From Thuidium tamariscinum (taxonomy: Eukaryota; Streptophyta; Bryopsida; Hypnales; Thuidiaceae), in contig OX344751.2 of assembly GCA_947034885.2 (NCBI GenBank), positions 38,159,082-38,223,081 of the forward strand: a DNA stretch of 64,000 nt, written 5' to 3'. Position 1 is the stretch's first letter. Each line of letters begins with the position of its first letter. This document shows, piece by piece, positions 48,231-60,829 of this stretch. The notes under the pieces were generated by a model. The model saw only the letters and a program-made list of their open reading frames with translations. It did not search any database and was not told the DNA's origin. The position numbers were made by a program, and so were the translations under genes.

Positions 48231-50269
48231 AACTAATTAAGATCAATACGGCCAAAAAAAAATTATTAGAAAAATAGCATGAAGTGTTTACAATTGCATA
48301 GTGTTGAAAAATCATTCTTTTTTTGGTATGGTGTGAATCATTTGCTTTCAAAATCCAAGAATACAAGGACCTATTTACACCCCTAAATTTTGGATTAGAG
48401 TCCATAGAAATGAAGTTTTTTGATTGGAGCATTGCTATGGTATTACCTAAAGTTCCAATCAAAAGACTTCATTTATTTGAGCTTCAATTCAAAGTTTTTG
48501 GGTGTAAATTGGCCTTGTTGAAGGTCAAACTATTGTGTACAAGACATTGAGTTTTGCACAAAATTCCAAGGATAGATATGGATAATTCTCTCTTAAATAG
48601 AAATATTATGCCATCCAATCATTTAAAGTTTTTTGAAAATAGTTATTTTACTAAGTTCAAATGAGGTCTATAAATCTATCTAAAAAATGTTTAAGAAAGT
48701 GCCATATCAGCTCAATAAATTTTCTTTGTATTCAAAATCAAGACAATTTTGTTGATTGTTATTTTTACTTAGAAATGTAGTGGTTGGATCAACACACAAA
48801 GTTCCATTTTTTAGCGATTATTAAAAATCAATTCATTATGTAATGATCACAGCCCCCTTTTCTTGTAGTAATTGTGGATGTTGTAGTATTTATATATTCA
48901 TTGACTTCATTGTGTTTTGTTGCTAGATACAAAAGACAAAGATGGCAATGAAAGTACATTTTACTTGTGAGATATTAAACTATTCACAATACTTCATCTC
49001 ATATAAGAGATGTGCTTGTTTGCAAAGCAAAGGAATTAATCCATTGAACAAAGATAATAGGTGATTGTAAACAATGTGGTGTAGTTCTTTATGAGACGTC
49101 TTCTTTCTTTAGGTGGTTTTCCATTTTGTAGAGCAATATAACTAATGCAATTAATTAATGATAAATTCTTGATTAGTTGGATTCAAAGTTTTGATATAGA
49201 ATATTAGAGTAATATAGTCAAATATTATAGGTTATTTTTATCTTTGATGTATGTTTCACTTTCTATTATTGAACCCATTATGATATACAATGATTTCTTG
49301 GTATTCATTTTCTATTTTAATGTCCTATGTCTTAAATTATTTTGATATTACTTCACTTGTATTCCATTTTGTATGTTCCAACAATGTGTTATTGTAATAG
49401 TGATGAAACATGGTAAGAAAGTAAGATAAGAAATCATTCTATAAGAGTAAAAGGGAGGAGGTTATTGGAATTTCAATGACAACAAAGAAGTTCAACATAA
49501 TTTAGTAGTAATGTGAAGGTGATTGTGAAATGAAGTAAACTACCATAATAGAATCAGGGAACTGAGGTGTCCTCTTCAATTTCTAGTTTTCTAGAATATG
49601 TCAAACTAAAATTCCAACATTAGATGAAAAATTGAAATACAAACCAAAAAGGTCAAATGTAGTATATGAATGTTGCATTAGGTGAAATTTGAGGGCAAGA
49701 AGAGATTGTTTTGGGGTTGTTCCCATGGCAATTCCCTATATTACCCAAGAATTGCAAATCAACTTTAACAACTTGATTTTTTGAATTTTTGAGGGGGAAA
49801 ATTTTCAAAAAAAATTTCAAATCTAAAAATTGAATTAAAAAATTAGTTTTTTTCAAAAAAAAATATTTAAAATTAAAATAATTAAATCATTGATTAATAT
49901 CTAATATGGCACAGTCTCATCCACATCAAAATGTTGAAGTAGCACTATTTTTAGAGTTCTTAGAGTCTAGGATTTCACAACCTCTTCTTGCCCTTATATT
50001 TCATCTAACGTATAATTTAAAAACTAGTTGAAATAGAATATGTGCTTTGGTGTATGAAGGTGAAATTCAAAGGCTTACATTGTGTAAGAGTATGGCATGT
50101 TTGATGATTAGGTGCCAATTGCATGCATGAGAGCCAAAAAAATCTTCTTTCTATATAGCTTTGGGTGTGTGGTATATTTGAAATAGCCTCAGACTTTTTG
50201 AAGGTTAGAATTTAAAAATTGGATAGTTGTGTATTAGACTCATTCATGTACAACATGATATTCTATTAA
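48231..50269. other. AT-rich intergenic, no gene seen
   Basis: No supported gene. ATCATTTGCTTTCAAAATCC at 48337 is the second copy of a repeat interrupted by the copia LTR at 34189. GCACAAAATTCCAAGGAT near 48555 matches GCACAAAATTCCGAGGAT near 29625. Confidence 0.5.
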
Positions 50270-51199
50270 TTTGAACCCCCATAAGACAAAGGTGTTTTTT
50301 CTACCAAAAGAAATACTTAAAACTGCTCACATTTCTCTAGGCAAGCAAAGAATAAAAAAATTTGAATTTTTTTTTGGAACACCTAACCAAAAGATCTTAT
50401 ATCCAAATAGTATGAAAATGTGTGAAAAAAATTCAAGAATTTTGTCTGCAAAGATTGCAAGACATGTGCATTTAAAGTGAAAAACAAACAAATCTTTCAA
50501 CATTGACATTGTGGGACTAAATTATTTAACTATGAACCTTCTTAATTTTATTTTTTACTCTAGATTTTTGAGCTTTAAATCTTTATAGTAATAAAAAATT
50601 CAATTGAGAGTTTAGAGGAAAAAAATGAATTCAAAAATCTTTAATTTTCATTCTTAAAAAATTTATTAAATAAAAGTAGGTATGCTATAGAAGGAAAATC
50701 TAAATTATTAATATCTCTATTATCGAATTTAAATGCACTAATTCCAATGGTGATATTGTTATAAAGAGAAAAATAAACTATATAGAACTTCTTTTTTCAA
50801 ATTGTAAAAAGTGCATTCAAAAGTGAATCTTATAAGTTATTTTTTTGAAAAGATGTTTAGATTGCCTAAAAAACAAGATTGTCCATACCTTTCACGTAAC
50901 TTATTGAAATAAAATGAATCAAAGTTTTTCATATAGACAAAAATATGATCTACGAGCAAAAAATATTCAAAACTTTGAACCTTTTTTTGTTATCTGGTCA
51001 TTTGGTCTCCCATATTTTGAACTTATTTGGGCATACCTTTTGTTCCTAGGCACCAATAAGGGAAAAAAAATATTTCCATGAAGCTATTCAATTTTTCTAT
51101 CTTCAAAAAAATTTCAAAAAATCATGACACAAATCCAAACTGTAGGTACCTTCTTGAAATCCAATTTGTCCACTAAACAAACAATGGTCCTTTAGGGAT
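50270..51199 (+). mobile_element. Family A TIR element, copy 4
   Basis: The left end TTGAACCCCCATAAGACAAAGG and the right end AATGGTCCTTTAGGGATTAA match copy 1 at both termini, and the interior shares AACAAGATTGTCCATA. Length 930 bp, close to copy 1. No coding frame. Confidence 0.75.
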
Positions 51200-51600
51200 T
51201 AAGAATTTGTGAAAATTTTCTAAGCTTCTAAGTTTCTAGCTTGCTTTTAAAATTTGTACATCATATATTAGCTAGTTTCTATCTAGGCTCTTTTGGAACA
51301 TACTTACTAACTATTGTGATTTATATTCATCCTAGAGAATTTTCTTGACATAGACTTCAAATGCAATGCTATATAACTTAGCAAAATTCATTAATCTGTA
51401 TGCAAAGTCATTCACTTGAAGAAACGCATATACTCCTTATATCTTAATGTCACATCTATAGTATAAGATTTTGTCCCAAACTATCTTACTTGGTGTACTT
51501 TTAAATTAGAAGGTATGTGAAAATAAGAGGCAATGATGGTTTGTCCAATGATTCTCCTATAGATTTTTTTTGCGTACCAACTCTAATTGTAGTATTCACC

Positions 51601-51803
51601 CACTACAAGAGAAAGGGGTGTTTTAAGTAGTGTCCTAGACATCATGTCTTTTAAGTAATGTCTTTTAAGTAAGGTTTTAAGTAAAATTTTACTAAAAAGA
51701 CAGTCTTTTTAGTAAAATTTTACTTAAAACCTTACTTAAAAGACATTACTTAAAAGGCATGATGTCTAGGACACTACTTAAAACACCCCTTTCTCTTGTA
51801 GTG
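51601..51803. mobile_element. CACTA-type palindromic element, 203 bp, with 3-bp target duplication
   Basis: Starts CACTACAAGAGAAAGGGG and ends CCCCTTTCTCTTGTAGTG. The two arms of about 100 bases are complementary with one mismatch (T against C in ATCATGTC / GGCATGAT), and the centre is a few bases around AGACAGTCT. It is flanked on both sides by ACC, the 3-bp target duplication expected for CACTA elements. No coding capacity; a transcript would fold into one long hairpin. Confidence 0.93.
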
Positions 51804-52700
51804 ACCTACTTGATGGTGTTTCATTAACAACATTTTAAAGTACTTCAAAGCAAGCATTTTTATTGTTCTATTGAAAGCTTTAATAGCTCATACAAAACAA
51901 ATTGAGAACTTGAATCCAAGAATTGAAAGCTCTTAAGTTGCACATTTGCAATTAAAAGGTTGGAAACTACATTAGAAGGAATTTAAAGCTTCCAAAAGAT
52001 TGTTTTAGAGTTGTATCTAGACTAGTCATTGCTAAGTTGCATTTTTGAATTTTAAAAAAAATTAAAAATTTGAAGAAGTATACAAAAACTTAACATTGAT
52101 TTTCTTAAAAAGGTAAAGAAAAAAATTTAATAATATATCTAATATAATATAAAAATAATTTTAAAATTTAAAATTTAAATATGATAGTCTCTCAACCATG
52201 TTAGAGTACTTATGCGGTGAGTTCCCATAATCAAAGAACTCGTGATAACTTGTTGTCTTCTAATGCCTTCAAATTCCTTGTAATGCCATAGCTGTAAGAT
52301 CCTACAATCAAATATGATAAAAATTGATTAAACTTTTTTTTCCACTACTTTCAATAGAAATGACAATTTTGGAGTATTTACTAAAAACATTGTGATGGAA
52401 CTTAAAAGATTAAAACTTGACTTAACATGGTTCACAAGAACATGTGTCAATCCAAACCATCAAAAAAGACATTGCATTTTTCTACCAATACAAATATTGG
52501 AGAATTGCAGCATAAGAAGTTGGATTGACCATTGTTATTTTCTTGCTTGTCAATATGCTGATTAATATAAAAGGTTGGCATTGTTTTTAAGAGAATAGAC
52601 TGCATTATTTATAATAAACACTTTAAAGGTGCAATTTTCATGATCATCAATCATATCCGCTAGCTTACAGTATTGTAAGATCTAAAAGACTGTTAATTAT
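51804..52700. other. AT-rich intergenic, no gene seen
   Basis: No supported gene. The piece 52340-52415 matches the right edge of the family B repeat at 19139-20075. Confidence 0.5.
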
Positions 52701-53010
52701 TTTACAAATTGCGGTCACTTGCGCACCAGATCTGCCACACGAGTCTCCACTTCTTGTTGTTGCGCCCAATCGATGTCTCCATCGACTCTGCTCTGCTCGG
52801 CACTATGTCCACCGTCGCTTCTACAACAATCCATTCGGCTGCTCCCCCAATTTCCTTGTGGTCTGTGTGTGGAGCCCTCGCTGTCATCGGAATCGATCAT
52901 TTTTGTCAATTTGAACCATTCAATCTCCAGTCGTATTGCAAAAATGAAGGCTCTCACAAAGACTCCGCTGCTCACTGTGCCAAAGAGAATGTGAATTTTT
53001 TGTATCTGGG
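52701..53010. other. Ordinary-composition island with overlapping open frames
   Basis: An abrupt composition change at about 52700. Frames are open on both strands (101 codons plus, 86 codons minus); the minus one is acidic and Ser/Asp-rich (KMIDSDDSEGSTHRPQG). Without splice partners or a known domain, neither can be called a gene. It might be a captured exon or part of a promoter island. Confidence 0.25.
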
Positions 53011-53438
53011 TTAAGCGCCATGAAGTTACCGTTATTGATGAGTTCGTGATTTGCTCGTGTACTGTAAGTGCATGTATCCCATGCTTTGTGCTCAGAAAAG
53101 CGACCCTTCATAATTGCCACCCAGATACATGCACAGGCAGGGAATAAATTTTTAGCTAAACCGGCTAAAATCCTACATATTCTTGGATCAATCGTTGTCT
53201 GAAGCTAGTATACTCTCATCTAAGCCTTAAGGAAAAAAAAATATTCTCTTCTTCTCCACTAAAATGACCGGTTTTTTTCCTAAAATTTTGAACTCCATTC
53301 GGAAATTCTAGATTTCAACCGGCTAACCTGTAATTAATTGCCGGTATTATTGGATACATGTCATGGTCTGGTACGATCTTAGTGGGTGGAAGTGTCGAAC
53401 CCTCAGTACCGGTGATCATAATTGCTCAACTGCCTTTG

Positions 53439-53508
53439 ATTTCAACAACCACCATTACCAACAGAAATGATCATCCACCATACTGTCGGTAATGGTGGTT
53501 GTTGAAAT
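53439..53508. repeat. Stem-loop, 26-bp arms, 18-base loop
   Basis: ATTTCAACAACCACCATTAC in the left arm (53439-53464) pairs with the right arm (53483-53508) with one mismatch. The stem is long and nearly perfect, about 0.9 kb upstream of the BAHD start codon. It could be a small fold-back repeat or a hairpin RNA precursor. Confidence 0.8.
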
Positions 53509-54384
53509 TTCTAATCTGCCACCAATACCAACAGAAAATATTGGCATTTCAGGCCTCTGGACCATCAATAATAAGCGACCTAATACCAACTGCCTGCCTG
53601 ACGTGAAAAGGGTCGGATTTAACTCCCCCTGACTCCCTTATTTCCTTGCGCAGCGACAGTCTTGGGGGCATTTATAGGGTCTGTCCCTTACTGCTGTAGT
53701 TGCTTCGATCAGGGCTGGCTACAACTGGAGCAACTTAGTGAGTAGTACCTGCGTCAGTATTTCAACTGTGGAAGGCACTGATGGGCACCACGAGGATCGG
53801 ACGAGCTGGTGAGACTGAACTTAGTTCAAAGTCCTGATTGGTCGGTGTGCGAGGCTTCTTTGATCAGAATGTCGGAAATAGAACCTCTAAATAAGCTTCC
53901 AGTGTGATATACAGTTGTTTTCAGCAGTAGAGGATTGTTGGAGGTTTTCGAGTAGAGCTGCATTGTTGTTTCGATTTCAGGAAAGTAAGCCAGCGCGAGC
54001 TAGGTTGGCGACGTCTGAGTTCCATGAGCTTGCACGACATGTGGGTTCAGCTGTAGCAAGCAATGTGATGTACAATCCTTCAAGTGGGCTCCACAAAAAC
54101 AATGAACTGACGCAGACGTTTCGCAACATCGTCATCAAGAGTGCCGCTCACACGTCTGGGCTTCAGTCTACGGTAATGGCTATGGCGTGAGATGGCATAC
54201 GACTGAAGCGTACAAGTCTGTGCGCCATGTCGATTTCACTGTCTTACAACTGAAGCTATCAGCATAAGTATCCCACATTACCTTAGTGGGGGGACGACCC
54301 AGCCGTGGAAATATATTCTTTCAAACCATGTCTCTCTAACATTGTCTCTCGGTTGCAGAGTTCCTAGTACGTCGTTCCACGGCA

Positions 54385-57300
54385 ATGGCCTCGACTGAAG
54401 CGGCGATGACCCCCTTGACCGAGCTCCATGTGAAGCTTGACGACCCTGTCTTCGTGAAGCCTGCTGACCCGAACTGCGAAGCCGATACCAGCCCCTTCTT
54501 CCTCACTAACATCGACCAGGTCTGCATCCCTCTTCCCCATAGCTTCGGTGTAATCAATCTTGCAAGCGTATACATTGTTTCAGCAAGCTCGATTGCAGAA
54601 GCATTCACGGGATTGCAGCTTTCAACTAGAAGTGGGTGTTACCGAAATGCGTGGACTGACACTAACATGCAGTTCCAGTTGTAACTCTGTTCATGGATTT
54701 GGGTGCAGATGCTGGCATTCACAGTGGAGACATTGTACTTCTACGCTGCGAACCCGGACAAGCCGAGTGACACAGTGGCCGATACGCTCAAAGAGGCCCT
54801 GAGCAGGATGTTGGTGCACTACGACTTCTTGGCCGGGCGAGTGAGATTGAACGAGGAGCTCATGCGGATGGAGATCGACCGCAACTACGCGGGGGCGCAA
54901 GTGGCCACGGCGACCTGTGACCTGACCATGGCGGAGCTCGGGGATGTAACGCAACCCAATGCGCTCTTCCGGAAGTTTGTGCCGCAGGCCCACAAAGCCA
55001 ACACTATCGCTGACATTCCCTTGATGATGATTCAGGTCCGTGGAGAGTCATTTCTGCCATCACTATGCTCTGTTCAAGAAGAGCCCGCAATAGACTAGAA
55101 GCGTACTTTTGCACTTTGATACTTCCAGGGGTCAACTTATCATTATGCCCAACAACCGCATTGTCTCATATTCGTCTCTTTAGCTTTATGGCGACCTTTT
55201 TAAGTACCCTAAATCAAGAGAACCCACAGGTTATGTTTTCAGGTTACGTTTAGTAATGTGAAAGGGGAAGCTTGTCCTGGAGTATAACTTCCCTGAGCAC
55301 TCCCCATATCTTGGCCTGTTTCACACAACAAGGCTCTATTCATGGTTACGTTCATGGTCACATCGAAGTGGTAGCTGGTCAGCCAATTGAGAAGAGGAGT
55401 CTGATTGTGACCCTTCCTGTTCTGTTAGCTTTCGATTCTGAAACTCAGCTCACTTCTTTAAGCTTTCTATGCCAACACTGAATTTACGATTTCGCAAGTC
55501 TACTCTGCATTCAAACAAGCAAGAACGGGTTGTAATCGTTGGGAATATGCCAGTCAATTAAAATCTCGAGACTAAAATTAGTAAATCGTCTTTACAAATC
55601 TTGAGCCTCAATTGCGCCACAAGTGCATCTCAATATGTACGTGCCCTGTCCACAAGTCAGCTTCGCGTTCCAATTACTTTGTACATCTTCTTACTTTTGA
55701 CATTCTGACGATGTTTTTTTTCATATTCCACCTTGGTTGTTGCATCAGGTGACGACCCTGAAATGTGGCGCGCACGTGATCGGGTTCGGAATGAGCCATC
55801 TGGTGTGGGACGGTCACGGCGTGGTGGAGTTTCTCTTCAACCTGATGTCCCTCTCGAAAGGCGGTCCTTTAATCTTTCAACCCAAACCTGACCGAGTGAT
55901 GTTCAAAGCCCGGGACCCTCCCAAGCCGATGTTCGATCACCCGGAGTATATCAAACGGGATGAGCTCCCTCCCACCTCCACCACGGGCGCTTTCACAACC
56001 ACCGAGACCGCCAAGTCCGAGTACGTGGAGCTCGCTGCTTCCACCAAGCATGTCAGCAAGGTCAGTTTTCTGTAATCCAGCTTTCATTTCCCCCCAAGCC
56101 CTTTCAAATGGCTTTAGAATTTCGAAAGATATCGAAACCGCGTGGTCGTAAGGTTATGGAGTAACACCCAAAATGTTGTTGTAATGCAATGCAAAGACGT
56201 TAGTATGTGAATCCTGTTGTTCTTTACTGAGGTGCAGGAACATATCCTATGCCACACAGACTCCTTTTACATTGACATATATACTACCGGTCCGTAGCAC
56301 ATAGTCAAGATACTGGAGATCTTTAGATGTAATTGATTTCTGGGTTCGATACCTAAAGGTGGTGGGAATTGTGTCATTAGCTCAATTGCATGGTGTTGAG
56401 CTTTGAGACGTGGTGATGGACAGGTTATTCATTTCACAGCGGAGGATTTAGCCACTCTAAAGAGGAGAGCCTTGGAAGGAGGCGTGGTGACGAAAGCCAG
56501 CACGTTCGATGCGCTCTCCGCCCACGTTTGGCAAGCTCGCACCAAGGCCATGTATTCGGAGCCCACCGAAATTGCGCAGCTTCTGTATGCTGTGGACATT
56601 CGGGATCGGCTGGACCCTCCGCTGCCTAAAGGCTTCATGGGGAACGCTTTATACTCGGCTTGTGCTCGAGCCACTTGCGAGGAGGTTCAAAGTGGGCCTC
56701 TGTCGTTCTGTGTGCAGCTGATCCAGAAGGCCAACGAAAGGGTTACCAATGAGTACATTCGGTAAGAACATGTCACAACTCTTCAGTGCTGTAAGGCTAA
56801 GCTTCGTTGGATCCATAGACAGCCAGAGTGATGTGTGGTGGGTAACTCAAATCTGGAGTTTGCTTGAGAATTTTTTTTGTGCTCAGATGCGCAAGCAGCC
56901 AACGCGTGTACATTTTTTTATCCGAGGTATAGATTCGAGTGTCCTGGCATACACTCTATGAAAACAAGTAAAATCTTGGAAGAACCAATGGCAAGACGAT
57001 AATCTTCAGGAAAAATCTGACTTTCGAACGGAGAGTTCGAATAAAGACTGCAAAGAGGGTAGTGGTTATGGCTTGTATTGCAAATCTTCTACTTGACTGT
57101 GACCTGTATTCTAGAAGCAGTGTTACAGCGTTTGGTTTGATAGTTAATTTTCTATCAATTCTTGTCATCAAATTAATGACTTCATTGTGGTGTGGACTGA
57201 TGGTGAAGGTCGGGGATCGACTGGTGGGAAGTGTACCGAGGCATTCCAGCCGCTACCAGTGGCATCGTCATCACCTCCTGGCAGAAAATGCCGTTCTATT

Positions 57301-57473
57301 CCATCGACTTCGGGTGGGGCAAGCCGGTGTTTGCCGGACCCGCCGTGACGCCCATGGTGGAATTCGTGGTGATCTTGCCCTCGCCCAAGCAAGATGGTGG
57401 GCTCAACGTCACCTTGTATTTGCAACCGGAAGTGATGGCCAAGTTTGAGGAGTATGTAAAAGTCTCCGCTTGA
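54385..57473 (+). CDS. BAHD acyltransferase (HXXXD family), 458 aa
   Basis: Five exons: 54385-54519, 54709-55035, 55749-56060, 56424-56761 and 57209-57473, all GT-AG and phase-consistent. The length is typical of the family. The catalytic HXXXD motif is HLVWDG inside FGMSHLVWDGHGVVEF (exon 3) and the structural DFGWG motif is SIDFGWGKPVF (exon 5). Other family landmarks are FFLTNIDQMLAFTVETLYFY, HYDFLAGRVR and DIRDRLDPPLPKGFMGN. BAHD enzymes transfer an acyl group from acyl-CoA to an alcohol or amine in the cytosol. The SNIDQ-like block near residue 41 recalls the omega-hydroxy fatty acid / fatty alcohol hydroxycinnamoyl transferases that feed cutin and suberin, so a role in surface polymers is plausible. 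The acceptor cannot be read from sequence. No signal peptide. Confidence 0.95.
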
Positions 57474-60370
57474 TTGAATTTGATAACAGCGCATAAATAT
57501 TATGTCATTCGTTCCGTGTTTTGTGTGGAATATATTTTTTGATTTAGTCATTTATCAAAAGGTACGAAGGAATTGTTAAGAGTTTGCAATTTTAGTTTAT
57601 TCTTTTGTTTTCAAATGTGACCCTCCGTGATTGTGAGCCGTGAAAACTTTTGTCTAGGCCACGGCCCCAGTAGAGAATTCAAATTGTGTTTCCAAGTTGC
57701 TTCTAATTTTGGAGCAGATTTACTCAGTCTGACAGTCTCGCATATTTTGCGCTCTTGTAGCTCTCCTTGATTGACTTGTAACTTATTATACATTTGCGTG
57801 AGTAGCCTGGTGCAGATAACTTTGTGTTTGAGAGTGATCTTGAATCAAAGAGCTCCATAGCCATACCAAGAGCTGATTTCTGTATTTGGCGGAGCGTGGG
57901 GGCTGCAGATTCACAGAATTCGTTTTATCTTTGAAATCCGTTCTGTTTCCTAATTCATGTTGTGAATATTGTCGAAGACTCACCACATACGCAAGGCCAT
58001 TTTTCCTCCCTATTAAAGTGCTGTTTTGACATTTTTGCAAATGACTCTTTTGAGATTATTGTGTGAATTATCACAACGAAGTAACCGTACGATCTTGAAG
58101 CTTATGTTTCATAGGTAACCGAAGCCGTAATTTTTTGCAACCGGACAAAAGTAAAAACATCGTAATGTTTAATTAAGTGCAACGACTAGATTTTTCAGAA
58201 ATTTTGAACCTACCCGAATGCTTCTGATGGTTACAACTGAACATCGGGAGCCCCCCCTTCCTAAATATGAGTAATTGTTTACAAAATTTCCTAGGAACAA
58301 TGGACGGCGGCGAGATTAACTTAGTTCAAGGTGAGCCAGTGCAGTTCAATACTGAATCAGAGATCGGAGATCAGTATGGTAAACTCAAATTTCGGAAAAA
58401 TGTAATTCCAAACTTATCATATCATCCTGGTTACGTAAAATCAAGTGATCACTCTCTGTAGAGGATTAGTAATATAATCGACAAGCATGGTCATAACAGC
58501 CTCGACTATGTGATAAAAAAAAATTCTCTAGATAAAACAACTCCCTGGCGCATCAGTTGAAGTCTTGGGATTTTCAGGGAAGTAATTTTGTAAAGTATTA
58601 GAAGTAGCTTCCGATGCTCAATTCAAGGGGGAGTAATCTCGATCACTCGTGCCCATGCATCCAACACACAAGTAGTTTGTTAGGAATACGTATGCAAGGT
58701 GTCTTTCAATTAAACCCCAATTGTTATCCTCTGCAAGAATTGAACAAACAAAGCTACAAGCTGACACAATGTAACAACGATGTCATAACGAATAATAAAA
58801 GAATTTGTCCCATAGTTGTAGTGTCGTCCGTCATGCTGGATCAATGCTACTGTAGCGAATTCACTCGCCTTGACTCCCTGTCTGCTGCAACTTGACGTAG
58901 AGCAAAAATCAGAAGTAAATTCTCAGACAGAGCTCCACAACTGTAGCTTAGCAGAAAGTGAGAACGCAGTTATGAACTGTTGTGGCATTTCTAGGAGTAA
59001 CTGGCCACAATGCCGCATCATAGCTAGGCAGGGATTGAGTTACGGAAGGACTACTTATTAGTCTGTAAGAAGTCCGTAGCAAGCTATTAAGTGACTGAGT
59101 TAGTGGCTCTGGATTAAAGTCCAGGTTGATGACAGAACCTGTGGTCGTGGTTACCACCATGGCAATAAGAGGGTGTTACGGTGGAACAGTATTCATCTTT
59201 TCATAGTATTGATACCTACGGTAAAGTGTCATTGTCAAACCCGAAGAAATTAGAGTTACTGTATGGATTGGTTTGACCAGATCCGTGGTAAGGGGAGGGT
59301 GGGTACTCATCCAAATACTGTATTGTTTCAGGTTTATCACCCATGGAATACGTAGTGTTTCTTCTCAGTAAGAAAGCATACTATACCAGGATTACCAGCT
59401 AACCTTGTTCTTTTTCATCAGCAGGTGTCAAGGGAAGTGGGTGGGTACCCAACTTGAGCGTAAATAACACGTTGAGTGTTATATATCAACAAGAGATTTG
59501 TGAATAAGTTCTAGGATGATGTCCTATCATTTGATTATCGCACACTTTAGAATACCTAAAATATATGTATAGAGGGAGAGAGAAGAATACCCACTTTAGA
59601 GCTTCAAATATATATTCTTCAAATCCATTAATAAAATTGAGATTATGTATCCAGACTATGAATATGCATAGAAATCTCATCCAATGGAAGGAGGTTCTTT
59701 TGCCTTCACCTAAAACTAAACATTTGAAGACTACAAAGGAAGTTGCAAAATTCAAAGAACACCATACAAGTCCAATAAAAAGCTTCAATGTTTGAATGAG
59801 TTGAAACAAACCATTCAGAATTAGATGAGCTCAATAAATGTAGAAAATTAAACTTTAAAAAAAGAAGGAAAATTCAAACAATCAAGACCAAAAAACAAAC
59901 AAAGGGGAGATATTAGAGCTTCACTACATAATAAAAAAATTCACTATATTTTTTGAAATTTGTTTTGAAGGTAGGGACAAAGGCTACTTTGTTGCTCTAC
60001 AAGTTTTTTTCTTCACAATGTAGAAGGAAGTGCTAGCAATAGATAACCATCCCATCAAATTTAGAAAATTCACATTTTATTCAAAGTCTTCAATTCCTCT
60101 AGCTATTAGTTCACAAAACTTCATAAGCCATTTAATTTGTATATTTGAGGATGAGAAAAGAAGTTATTTATACAAAAAGGGTGGTAGGAGGTAAAGCAAA
60201 CCATGTGGGATATGTAAATTAGAATGAGTTTGAGCACAATGGCTCATAGTGAAGTAAAAACTAGTCATTGTGTATAATTTCACACCTCATTTGGGCATAG
60301 TAGAATAATTATTTTTCTTAAACTTAATTAAGAAAAGTTGGTAAATCAATTCAAGTTTCATCTTAAAATT
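57474..60370. other. Intergenic, no gene seen
   Basis: 57474-59470 has ordinary composition with no convincing frame; the BAHD 3' UTR should lie in its first few hundred bases. 59470-60370 is AT-rich with no supported gene. Confidence 0.6.
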
Positions 60371-60379
60371 TTATGAACA

Positions 60380-60461
60380 TCCAAACAAAATTCACTTTAT
60401 AGGAACCTACTCAAATTTTCAATTGTTTGTGCAAGGAACAATTAGTCTTTAGAGGTTAAAA
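60380..60461 (+). mobile_element. Family A TIR element, right-end fragment
   Basis: TATAGGAACCTACTCAAA, then AACAATTAGTCTTTAGAGGTTAAA near 60438-60461, matches the terminal 80 bases of copy 1 with several differences. No left end is seen. Confidence 0.55.
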
Positions 60462-60829
60462 AATACCACTTTGTCAATGGTACTTGAATTGAATTGATTG
60501 TTGTTGGTTTTGTGGTGTATATCTTATACATGTATGTAGTAGAAAGAAAGAAAATTTTGTAAAGAAAGATGGAGGTAGGAATAAATTTGACACTTAAATT
60601 TTAAATATAAAATGCCCCACTTCAAAATCCCAAAGAATGAATTTACAAAACTATAGGGTATTGAAAATATGCTCTTTGTAGCTTTTTATGTAAAAATATG
60701 GTCATCTTTAATACAAGAATTAAGGTAAATAGCCCCACATCAAATACCTTCTAAACTTAGGTGTATACCCTAAGTTACAAGGAGTAATCTCCTCGGGAGC
60801 AAAGACTTTAGAATTGGTCACACACACTT

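Noticed and set aside
53915-54190. 91-codon plus-strand frame upstream of the BAHD gene
   Set aside because: No recognisable domain, not in frame with or spliced to the BAHD exons; probably upstream or 5' UTR sequence.
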